Below are positions 1 to 5,049 of a stretch of DNA of 5,049 nucleotides, one piece after another. The position numbers and the translations under genes are program-made. Source of the stretch: Candidatus Methanocomedens sp. (GTDB lineage Archaea > Halobacteriota > Methanosarcinia > Methanosarcinales > Methanocomedenaceae); the NCBI GenBank assembly GCA_009649835.1, contig PYCK01000004.1, positions 1 to 5,049 on the forward strand, read 5' to 3'. The notes under the pieces were generated by a model. That model did no database searches. It saw only the letters and a program-made list of their open reading frames with translations, and was not told where the DNA came from. Position 1 is the stretch's first letter, and each line of letters starts with the position of its first letter.

Positions 1-28
1 CATCTATACTGTAAATGGACTGGTCTCA

Positions 29-931
29 ATGATAATATTAGAACTTGAACATGTATCAAAATCATACAATACTAAAAAGATTATTGACAACATATCTTTT
101 TCAGTAGATCAGGGAGAAATATTCGGACTTCTCGGTCCCAATGGAGCAGGTAAGACCACAACCCTGCGAATGATGCTTGATATCATAAAACCAGAATCAG
201 GAAATATCAAGGTATTCGGGAAAGATCTTGATCCTGGTTCTAAGGACAGGATCGGCTATTTACCAGAAGAGCGCGGTCTTTACAAAAAGTCCAAGGTTAT
301 TGAACTTCTGGTTTACCTGGCCCAACTTAAAGGAATGACAAAAACCCTGGCTATGGAAAATACTGTTAATCTCCTGCAGTCAGTTGAAATGCTGGAGCAT
401 AAAGACAAAAAGATCGAAGAGCTCTCCAAGGGAATGCAGCAAAAGATACAGTTCATTGCCACCATAATTCATGGTCCTGATCTTATAGTCGTAGATGAAC
501 CATTCTCTGGTCTTGATCCTGTAAATACCCAGATCATCAAGAACATTCTGCTCGAACAAAAAAAAGGTGGTAAGACGATCATACTCTCCACCCACATGAT
601 GGAACAGGCAGAAGCCATGTGCGATCGCATACTTATGATCAATAACGGCATGGTCGTCCTTAATGGGAAGGTCGGGGATATTAAGAATGAACACCGCAAT
701 AATTCCATTTTCCTGGAATTTGAGGGGAACCTAAGCTCACTTGAAGGACTTGACCAGATTGAAAAAATCATCCGGCATGGAACGTATATTGAGATATTCA
801 TAAAAGAGGGACATGATGTCCAGTCCCTGATCGAAGATATTGTAACAAGGGTCCGGATCCTGCGCCTTGAACAATCTACCCCGTCCTTGAATGAGATCTT
901 CATTAAAATTGTCAAGGGGGTATCCAGTTGA
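29..931 (+). CDS. NatA-type ABC transporter ATP-binding protein (COG4152-like)
   Basis: This is the cytoplasmic ATPase subunit of an ABC-2 family exporter; it hydrolyses ATP to drive the membrane partner encoded next. Visible motifs are Walker A GPNGAGKT (residues 36-43), a Q-loop region reading GYLPEERGLY (about 76-85), the signature LSKGMQQK (132-139), Walker B LIVVDEP (152-158), the D-loop GLDP (161-164) and the switch histidine in STHMMEQ (H189). The Q-loop glutamine is replaced by acidic residues and the signature is LSKGM rather than LSGGQ; both are usual in the NatA/YhaQ branch. Residues about 215-300, ending PSLNEIFIKIVKG, fit the DUF4162 C-terminal domain of this branch. The 300-residue length is normal. 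ATG 29 is chosen because MIILELEHVSKSY matches the family start, but the frame stays open to the window edge and no clear Shine-Dalgarno precedes it. The stop overlaps the next gene by four bases. The substrate is unknown; Na+, drug or peptide efflux are family precedents only. Confidence 0.93.
   Translation: MIILELEHVSKSYNTKKIIDNISFSVDQGEIFGLLGPNGAGKTTTLRMMLDIIKPESGNIKVFGKDLDPGSKDRIGYLPEERGLYKKSKVIELLVYLAQLKGMTKTLAMENTVNLLQSVEMLEHKDKKIEELSKGMQQKIQFIATIIHGPDLIVVDEPFSGLDPVNTQIIKNILLEQKKGGKTIILSTHMMEQAEAMCDRILMINNGMVVLNGKVGDIKNEHRNNSIFLEFEGNLSSLEGLDQIEKIIRHGTYIEIFIKEGHDVQSLIEDIVTRVRILRLEQSTPSLNEIFIKIVKGVSS
914..922 (+). promoter_or_regulatory. Shine-Dalgarno site supporting a TTG start
   Basis: The purine stretch AAGGGGGTA lies inside the end of the ATPase gene. 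It sits about five to seven bases before TTG 928 and about 20 bases before the alternative in-frame ATG at 943. That spacing favours the TTG start and translation coupled to the upstream stop (TTGA overlap). Confidence 0.55.
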
Positions 932-2196
932 ATAAATCCCTAATGATAGCAAAATACGAGTTCCTGAAAACCATAAAGCGAAAAGAGTTCATACTGATGA
1001 CATTAGGCTTCCCGCTTTTTTTTATTCTCATTATGTTAGTTCCCTTACTACTGGCTGGTACATCATCACCTGAAGATCTGAATCTGGGTTACATTGACAG
1101 ATCAAATTCATTTGAATTCCCTGATGAGATCACAGTAAGAGGATCAATGATCTTTTCAAATGGAATTCCGGGAGTGACAAATAACCAGGAATTGGATGGC
1201 ACGAATAATGAAAAATATCCAATTATAAAATTCACACAATATTCAGATGTTGCCAAAGCTAAACAGGACCTTGGATCCGGGACATTATCAGGATACCTGA
1301 TCATCCCTGAAGATTACATCAAGACCGGAATTGTCGAATCATATGTGATGGGAAAAGGAACAGACATTCCCCAAGAAGAACTGTCTGAATTGATGGTAAA
1401 CAACTTGCTTAAGGATAAGGTGGATGAAGATACCTTGCAGCGGGTCAAGGATCCTATAACATTTAAACGATTTTCTATTGAGACCACAGGTGAGGTCAGT
1501 GAAAAAGGACTATCCGATCTGCTGGAAGATTTTGCACTTCCATATTTAATCGGTATACTCCTGCTAATTTCAATTTTTACTTCCTCCGGATATTTACTGC
1601 AGAGTGTGGCAGAGGAAAAAGAGAGCCGGATAATCGAGATACTGTTATCCTCAGTAACTCCCATGGAAATGCTCACAGGAAAGATCGTCGGACTGGGATC
1701 GGTAGGACTGCTGCAGATAGCGATCTGGCTGTCAGTGGGTTTTGCAGGATTGATATATGTTTTTGCCTTATCTATCAATCCCTTTTTATTGATACTGTCT
1801 TTGGCATATTTCGTACTTGGATTTTTGTTATTTGCCAGTATGATGGGTGCTGTGGGAGCAATAAGCGGTTCTATGCGTGAAAGCCAGCAGCTTATTCCGA
1901 TCTTCACTTTCCCGGCTATAGCACCCATGTTGTTCATGCAGGTATTGATCACCGAACCTGATGGTATGTTATCGATGTTCTTTTCCATGTTCCCGTTAAC
2001 ATCTCCAGTTGCCATGCTTATTCGTATGGGCGTGTCTGATGTACCGGCCTACCAGATTGCAATAAGCTTATTTATTTTAATTGTGTCTGTCTATTTCGTA
2101 ATAATAGCCTCTGCCAGGTTGTTCAGGGTAGGACTGCTGATGTATGGAAAACGGCCTGCTATAGGCGAAATTATCAGGTATATGAAAACAGGTTAG
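928..2196 (+). CDS. NatB-type ABC-2 family permease (COG1668-like)
   Basis: This is the integral membrane subunit partnering the NatA-type ATPase just upstream; together they should form a homodimeric exporter. Of 422 residues, a first membrane helix spans about 22-43. A large extracytoplasmic domain follows (about 45-200). A C-terminal block of membrane helices then lies at about 203-225, 253-280, 283-312, 321-342 and 375-397. The segment AEEKESRIIEILLSSVTPME (about 228-247) is the hallmark cytoplasmic coupling stretch of the ABC-2/NatB family, and FPLTSPVAMLIRM (355-367) is also typical. The start is TTG 928, overlapping the preceding stop by four bases with an AAGGGGGTA site nearby; ATG 943 (residue 6) is the alternative. 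The gene ends in TAG, followed in frame by AGG TAA TAA. An A+T-rich stretch covers the extracytoplasmic domain (16 G+C in bases 1201-1260). The transported substrate cannot be read from sequence. Confidence 0.92.
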   Translation: MNKSLMIAKYEFLKTIKRKEFILMTLGFPLFFILIMLVPLLLAGTSSPEDLNLGYIDRSNSFEFPDEITVRGSMIFSNGIPGVTNNQELDGTNNEKYPIIKFTQYSDVAKAKQDLGSGTLSGYLIIPEDYIKTGIVESYVMGKGTDIPQEELSELMVNNLLKDKVDEDTLQRVKDPITFKRFSIETTGEVSEKGLSDLLEDFALPYLIGILLLISIFTSSGYLLQSVAEEKESRIIEILLSSVTPMEMLTGKIVGLGSVGLLQIAIWLSVGFAGLIYVFALSINPFLLILSLAYFVLGFLLFASMMGAVGAISGSMRESQQLIPIFTFPAIAPMLFMQVLITEPDGMLSMFFSMFPLTSPVAMLIRMGVSDVPAYQIAISLFILIVSVYFVIIASARLFRVGLLMYGKRPAIGEIIRYMKTG

Positions 2197-2207
2197 AGGT
2201 AATAATT

Positions 2208-2214
2208 GAGGTAA
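2208..2214 (+). promoter_or_regulatory. Shine-Dalgarno site for the LolD-like ATPase gene
   Basis: GAGGTAA stands five bases before ATG 2218 (counted from the end of GAGGT), an ideal spacing. An identical GAGGTAA lies at 2196-2202, starting on the last base of the upstream TAG stop. The 21-base gap therefore holds two tandem copies of the motif. Only the second is placed to serve the ATG; the first lies the same distance before a TTG (2206) that would read only two codons. Confidence 0.7.
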
Positions 2215-2217
2215 AAA

Positions 2218-2886
2218 ATGGAAGATGTACTATCCACACAAGACGTCGAAAAGACCTATCACCTTGGAAAACTTGCAGTCCCGGTACTTAAAGATATAAA
2301 CATCTCTATTAAGCGCGGCGAGTTCGTTGCCATCATGGGTCCATCCGGCAGCGGCAAGACCACTTTAATGAACCTGATAGGCCTGCTTGACAGGCCCACC
2401 CACGGCAAGTTCTTCATTGACGGCGTGGATACCTCAGCCCTTTCTGACATGGAACTTGCCAGGATACGGGGCAAAAAGATCGGTTTTGTGTTCCAGACCT
2501 TCAACCTCATAGCCAGGTTCGATGCCCTGAAAAACGTGGAACTGCCCATGATCTACCAGGATGTACCAAAGGCAAAGCGAAAAGCCAGGGCCATAGAACT
2601 CCTGGAACAACTAAAACTGGAGGACCGTATGAAACACAAGCCTCCCGAACTCTCAGGAGGACAGCGGCAGAGGATCGCTATAGCCAGGGCAATGGTCAAC
2701 AGGCCCGACATCATCCTGGCAGATGAACCCACAGGCAATCTTGATTCCAGGACAGGTGAAGAGATTATGGACATTTTCAAAAAACTTAATTCACAGGGTA
2801 TAACAATTGTAATGGTCACTCATGAGCAGGATATTGCAGATATATGCCACCGGATAATAAGGATAAGGGACGGGATGGTAGTATGA
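2218..2886 (+). CDS. LolD/MacB-type ABC transporter ATP-binding protein
   Basis: This is the cytoplasmic ATPase of a MacB/LolCDE-type (mechanotransmission) ABC complex, expected to pair with the FtsX-like permease at 3840-5048. Its 222 residues are the standard length. Visible motifs are the A-loop tyrosine in KTYHLG (Y14), Walker A GPSGSGKT (41-48), the Q-loop in VFQTFNL (Q93), the full signature LSGGQRQRIAIARA (145-158), Walker B IILADEP (165-171), the D-loop NLDS (174-177) and the switch histidine in VTHEQD (H202). All catalytic residues are present. The ATG has a strong GAGGTAA site five bases upstream. The gene is more G+C-rich than the preceding permease (35 G+C in bases 2341-2400). Its last nine codons (RIRDGMVV plus stop) form most of the first copy of a 35-bp tandem repeat, and its TGA overlaps an ATG (ATGA, 2883-2886). 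The subfamily assignment is firm; the substrate is unknown. Confidence 0.95.
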   Translation: MEDVLSTQDVEKTYHLGKLAVPVLKDINISIKRGEFVAIMGPSGSGKTTLMNLIGLLDRPTHGKFFIDGVDTSALSDMELARIRGKKIGFVFQTFNLIARFDALKNVELPMIYQDVPKAKRKARAIELLEQLKLEDRMKHKPPELSGGQRQRIAIARAMVNRPDIILADEPTGNLDSRTGEEIMDIFKKLNSQGITIVMVTHEQDIADICHRIIRIRDGMVV

Positions 2887-2921
2887 AAATAATAAGGATA
2901 AGAGACGGGATAATAGTATGA
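2883..2921 (+). CDS. 12-codon mini-ORF created by the tandem repeat (first)
   Basis: ATG 2883 overlaps the stop of the LolD-like gene as ATGA. It opens a frame reading MKIIRIRDGIIV and stopping at TGA 2919-2921, which itself overlaps the next ATG. The peptide is a hybrid: its first residues mimic the start of the surface protein (MKIT) and its tail mimics the end of the ATPase (RIRDGMVV). A purine-rich GGGAT lies seven bases before the ATG (2872-2876). It is most likely a translation relay or a by-product of duplication, not a functional peptide. Whether it is translated cannot be told from sequence. Confidence 0.35.
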   Translation: MKIIRIRDGIIV

Positions 2922-2956
2922 AAATAACAGGGATAAGGGACAGGATAATAGTATGA
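2918..2956 (+). CDS. 12-codon mini-ORF created by the tandem repeat (second)
   Basis: ATG 2918 overlaps the stop of the first mini-ORF (ATGA). The frame reads MKITGIRDRIIV and ends at TGA 2954-2956, overlapping the ATG of the surface-protein gene. It has the same length as the first mini-ORF. They differ by three residues (I to T, R to G, G to R), so peptide sequence drifts while length and overlap geometry are kept. GGGAT at 2907-2911 could act as a weak ribosome-binding site. A coupling role is inference only. Confidence 0.35.
   Translation: MKITGIRDRIIV
2942..2946 (+). promoter_or_regulatory. Candidate Shine-Dalgarno site within repeat copy 3
   Basis: AGGAT lies six bases before ATG 2953. 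In copies 1 and 2 the same position reads GGGAT, so the copy directly before the long gene has the best match to the archaeal AGGAGGTGAT consensus. It is a weak site, and coupling through the ATGA overlap may matter as much. Confidence 0.4.
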
Positions 2957-3843
2957 AAATAACAAGGATAATCGGATGTTTATTAATATTGATAATGGTA
3001 CAGGTCTCAGCTGCCGATACTGACATCACTGTCCGGCCATCTGTAATGGTGGATTACTCAGTGGACCCGGCATATCTTATGCCAGGGGATGAGGGTACAG
3101 TGACGGTCACACTGAATAATGCAGCAAAGGATTATTCCTATTCTGTATTTGTGGATAACAAGACCAAAGAAGAAGTCTTCGACCTTTCAGCCCAGGTACT
3201 AGACGCTTCGTTATCAGGAGATAGTCATATCCAGGTTACAAGCAATTCCTATTATGATGTGGGACTGCTTGGACCGGGTGACACTATAGACTTTACATAT
3301 TCGATCAAGGTAAGCGAGGATGCCCCGGATAGTATCCGTTTTTTGGATTTTGTTTTCATTGGAGGAGGGGATATGTATGATGTCAAATGGAAGATTCCGG
3401 TGACTGTGGATTCTTCAGGGATAAAATTAATAAATTCTGAGGTTAGCAGTAAATCGGATTTTATTGTCCTGGATATTGCAAATGTAAGACCAAACACGGT
3501 AAAAGCAGTGACCATTGTTCCTGTAACAAATAATGTGGAGTTCCAGCCTGCCCAGTATTTCATTGGCACAATGGATTCTGACGAGATGTTCACCATCCAG
3601 TTCGATATCGAGCCAGAGGACGGTGTTGAGCAGATGGGAGTTAAGGCAATATTTAAAAACGGGAACAACTGGCATGAATCTGATATCCAGACCATCAATG
3701 TGAACAACTCAAAGCCCCTGATCGTTGTGGACAGGGATTCAAATCCCTGGCTGGTGTTCGGGATAGTGGGCGGCCTGTTTGCGGTAATAATAATTGTCTT
3801 TGTCGTGATGCGAAAGCGAAGAAGTTCCAGAGAAGAAATATGA
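2953..3843 (+). CDS. Exported membrane-anchored beta-rich protein (S-layer/CARDB-like, COG1361-type)
   Basis: This is probably the extracytoplasmic partner of the MacB-type transporter encoded on either side. Residues 1-20 form a signal peptide (positive MKITR, then a hydrophobic core, ending VSA before ADTD). Residues about 22-260 are rich in beta-type sequence: an Ig-like first part with a PGDEGTVTVTLNN stretch (about 44-56) and a LGPGDTIDFTYSIKV stretch (about 106-120), and a second part from about 148 with a similar layout. A single membrane helix spans about 266-286, followed by a basic tail (RKRRSSR), giving an outside body and a short cytoplasmic end. Sequons are N69 (NKT) and N251 (NNS). 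ATG 2953 is the only start: an in-frame TAG lies at 2914-2916 with no start codon between. Its stop overlaps the permease start (ATGA). Archaeal proteins of this kind are often called S-layer-like; bacterial systems use a MacA adaptor here. No coiled-coil hairpin or lipoyl-like domain typical of MacA is seen. The function is inferred from context. Confidence 0.8.
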   Translation: MKITRIIGCLLILIMVQVSAADTDITVRPSVMVDYSVDPAYLMPGDEGTVTVTLNNAAKDYSYSVFVDNKTKEEVFDLSAQVLDASLSGDSHIQVTSNSYYDVGLLGPGDTIDFTYSIKVSEDAPDSIRFLDFVFIGGGDMYDVKWKIPVTVDSSGIKLINSEVSSKSDFIVLDIANVRPNTVKAVTIVPVTNNVEFQPAQYFIGTMDSDEMFTIQFDIEPEDGVEQMGVKAIFKNGNNWHESDIQTINVNNSKPLIVVDRDSNPWLVFGIVGGLFAVIIIVFVVMRKRRSSREEI

Positions 3844-5048
3844 AATTCTACGATGCCCTGGAATTTGTATTCCTGAGCTTTAGTGGTGAGAAGTTCAAGA
3901 CCGTAATGTCAAGTCTTGGCATTATCATAGGAGTGGCAGCTATCGTGGTCATGCTCTCTGTGGGTGAGGGATTGGTAACCGGTGTTTCCTCTGCCTTTGG
4001 CGATATGGACCTGAACATGGTACAGGTCATACCAGGGGGTTTCGAGCCTGCTGGCGCTGGCAGACCCATGAAGAATGCAGTACTGGATGACAAGGATGTT
4101 TCTTTACTGGAAGGTGTAATAGGTGTTGAGAGTGTCTCTCCGCGCCGTTCTACCGGGGCCCTTATGGAGTTTCGCAGTGATGAGCGAAGCGTGGGTGTTA
4201 TTGCCATAACACCATCAAAAGAATCAAAGATAGCAGATACTATCGAGGCTGGAAGGTTCCTTAGTGATTCGGACCGCAGCGGTATGGTGCTGGGATATGA
4301 TATTGCCAATAAGATGTTTGATATGAAGATCAACCCCGGGTCACATATTATACTTACGAACAGCCTGACCAATACCAGTATTGATTATAAGGTAGTGGGT
4401 GTCCTTGAGGATGTGGAACAGATGTCTTTACTTGGAGGCAGTAGCAATTCCCAGATATATATAACCCATCCGAGCATGAAGAATTTTCTTGACATTCAAG
4501 AGTATTCATTTTCATCGATCAATGTCTGGGTGGAAGACCAGGATACGATTCCTGAAACTATTGAACGGATGGATAAAAGTCTCCAGAGGACCCACAGGAA
4601 TGAAAAATATACTATCTTTGACCAGAGCGGGTTTCTGGAAAATCTAACAGATTTGCTCAACCAGATAAAATATGGATTGGGCGGCATAGGTGCTGTGGCC
4701 CTTGTAGTGGGTGGCATAGGTATTATAAATGTGATGATGCTTACTGTTACTGAACGGATAAAGGAGATCGGTGTCATGAAAGCAGTGGGTGCCAATAAAG
4801 GTGATATCAGGACATTGTTCCTGATCGAATCCGGCATACTGGGTCTGGTCAGCGGCCTTATCGGTGTTTCCCTTGGAGGGGGCCTGGCATACCTGATATC
4901 TGTCCTTGGGAACTTCCCCAGCACTGTGACCCTTACATCGATGTTAATAGGTCTGACCTTCGGGTTGGTCACATCCGTAGTAGCAGGTGTGTACCCTGCC
5001 TCAAGGGCGGCACGGCTGGACCCTGTGGAAGCATTGCGAGCTGAATAA
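3840..5048 (+). CDS. MacB/FtsX-type ABC transporter permease
   Basis: This is the membrane subunit of the second ABC system, expected to dimerise and bind the LolD-like ATPase. The 402 residues have the classic four-helix plan. Helix 1 (about 22-42) sits in the TVMSSLGIIIGVAAIVVMLS stretch. A large extracytoplasmic MacB-PCD-type domain covers about 44-260. Helices 2-4 lie at about 276-301, 326-353 and 366-386 in an FtsX domain. Hallmarks are GGIGIINVMMLTVTERIKEI (291-310) followed by GVMKAVGA, and the C-terminal YPASRAARLDPVEALR (385-400). The N-terminal ATPase domain of E. coli MacB is absent, as expected because the ATPase is a separate gene. ATG 3840 overlaps the surface-protein stop by four bases, and TAA 5046-5048 ends the gene just inside the window. 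In such transporters ATP hydrolysis drives movement of the periplasmic or extracellular domain instead of membrane passage; the cargo here is unknown. Confidence 0.95.
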   Translation: MKFYDALEFVFLSFSGEKFKTVMSSLGIIIGVAAIVVMLSVGEGLVTGVSSAFGDMDLNMVQVIPGGFEPAGAGRPMKNAVLDDKDVSLLEGVIGVESVSPRRSTGALMEFRSDERSVGVIAITPSKESKIADTIEAGRFLSDSDRSGMVLGYDIANKMFDMKINPGSHIILTNSLTNTSIDYKVVGVLEDVEQMSLLGGSSNSQIYITHPSMKNFLDIQEYSFSSINVWVEDQDTIPETIERMDKSLQRTHRNEKYTIFDQSGFLENLTDLLNQIKYGLGGIGAVALVVGGIGIINVMMLTVTERIKEIGVMKAVGANKGDIRTLFLIESGILGLVSGLIGVSLGGGLAYLISVLGNFPSTVTLTSMLIGLTFGLVTSVVAGVYPASRAARLDPVEALRAE

Positions 5049-5049
5049 T

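Larger units (their letters stand above)
2860..2971. repeat. 35-bp tandem repeat, three full copies plus a 7-base partial, at a gene junction
   Basis: Copies run 2860-2894, 2895-2929 and 2930-2964, with a partial copy AGGATAA at 2965-2971. Each unit begins A/GGGATAAG, continues with GAC and a GGATGG or GGATAA element, and ends GTATGAAAATAA plus TA or CA. By hand alignment copies 1 and 2 differ at 4 of 35 positions, 2 and 3 at 3, and 1 and 3 at 5, with no insertions or deletions. Copy 1 covers the last codons of the LolD-like gene; the end of copy 3 covers the first codons of the surface-protein gene. The period is not a multiple of three, so each copy shifts frame relative to the last. Confidence 0.97.

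Noticed and set aside
1..28. A promoter or the end of an upstream gene before the first ATPase.
   Set aside because: Only 28 bases are visible. A TAA at 12-14 could end an upstream frame, but this is too short to judge, and no clear TATA-like or BRE element can be supported.
558..565. Run of eight A in the NatA-type gene, and a run of eight T at 1016-1023 in the NatB-type gene, as possible phase-variation or frameshift sites.
   Set aside because: Both runs are in frame (EQKKGG and FPLFFILI) and the proteins continue normally across them. Runs of eight are ordinary in A+T-rich sequence, so nothing supports switching.
469..915. Open reading frame on the minus strand inside the NatA-type gene, with similar ones at 1314-2015, 3252-3707, 3848-4372 and 4496-4972.
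   Set aside because: Each lies wholly opposite a convincing plus-strand gene, shows no recognisable domain and has shadow-like composition (runs of S, I and P). They are antisense frames of the real genes.
2067..2085. A+T-rich stretch near the end of the NatB-type gene as an internal promoter for the second transporter.
   Set aside because: It encodes a hydrophobic membrane helix (LFILIVSV), which explains the T-richness, and there is no adjacent BRE-like element.
2860..2971. The tandem repeat as a CRISPR array or protein-binding iteron array.
   Set aside because: The copies are contiguous with no unique spacers, which excludes CRISPR. The unit is explained by the overlapping ends of two genes, and no replication gene is nearby to support iterons.
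2820..3029. Minus-strand frame spanning the repeat junction as a real gene.
   Set aside because: It is composed largely of the reverse complement of the repeats, giving repeated YYPVSYP-type peptides, and overlaps two solid genes.

Overview
The window is a compact, single-strand run of five intact genes. It encodes two different ABC-type membrane systems, and both ends sit close to gene boundaries. The sequence suggests an archaeon, most likely a methanogen-like or ANME-like euryarchaeon related to Methanosarcinales. The reasons are a MacB-type exporter whose partner is an S-layer/CARDB-like surface protein with a C-terminal membrane anchor instead of a bacterial MacA adaptor, heavy use of ATA and AGG codons, and tight gene packing with ATGA overlaps. 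This placement is an inference from gene style, not from a marker gene.

Layout: bases 1-28 are too short to interpret. Positions 29-931 encode a NatA-type ATPase, and 928-2196 encode its NatB-type (ABC-2 family) permease. The two genes overlap by four bases at a TTG start. After a 21-base gap carrying a good Shine-Dalgarno site, 2218-2886 encodes a LolD/MacB-type ATPase. Next comes an unusual junction (2860-2971) in which a 35-bp unit is repeated three times in tandem. Then follow an exported, membrane-anchored beta-rich protein (2953-3843) and a MacB/FtsX-type permease (3840-5048), which overlap by four bases (ATGA).

How the genes work together: NatA and NatB would form one exporter of the Na+/drug/peptide-efflux superfamily. 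The LolD-like ATPase, the surface protein and the MacB-like permease would form a second, mechanotransmission-type (MacB/LolCDE) complex. In that complex the surface protein is the likely extracytoplasmic partner. No gap exceeds 66 bases and no terminator is visible inside the run, so co-transcription of all five is plausible but not proven.

The most distinctive point is the 2860-2971 junction. The end of the ATPase gene and the start of the next gene have been tandemly triplicated. This creates two 12-codon mini-ORFs, and every stop overlaps the next start as ATGA, giving an apparent relay of translational coupling into the surface-protein gene. I see no CRISPR array, RNA gene, insertion sequence or defence system in this window.
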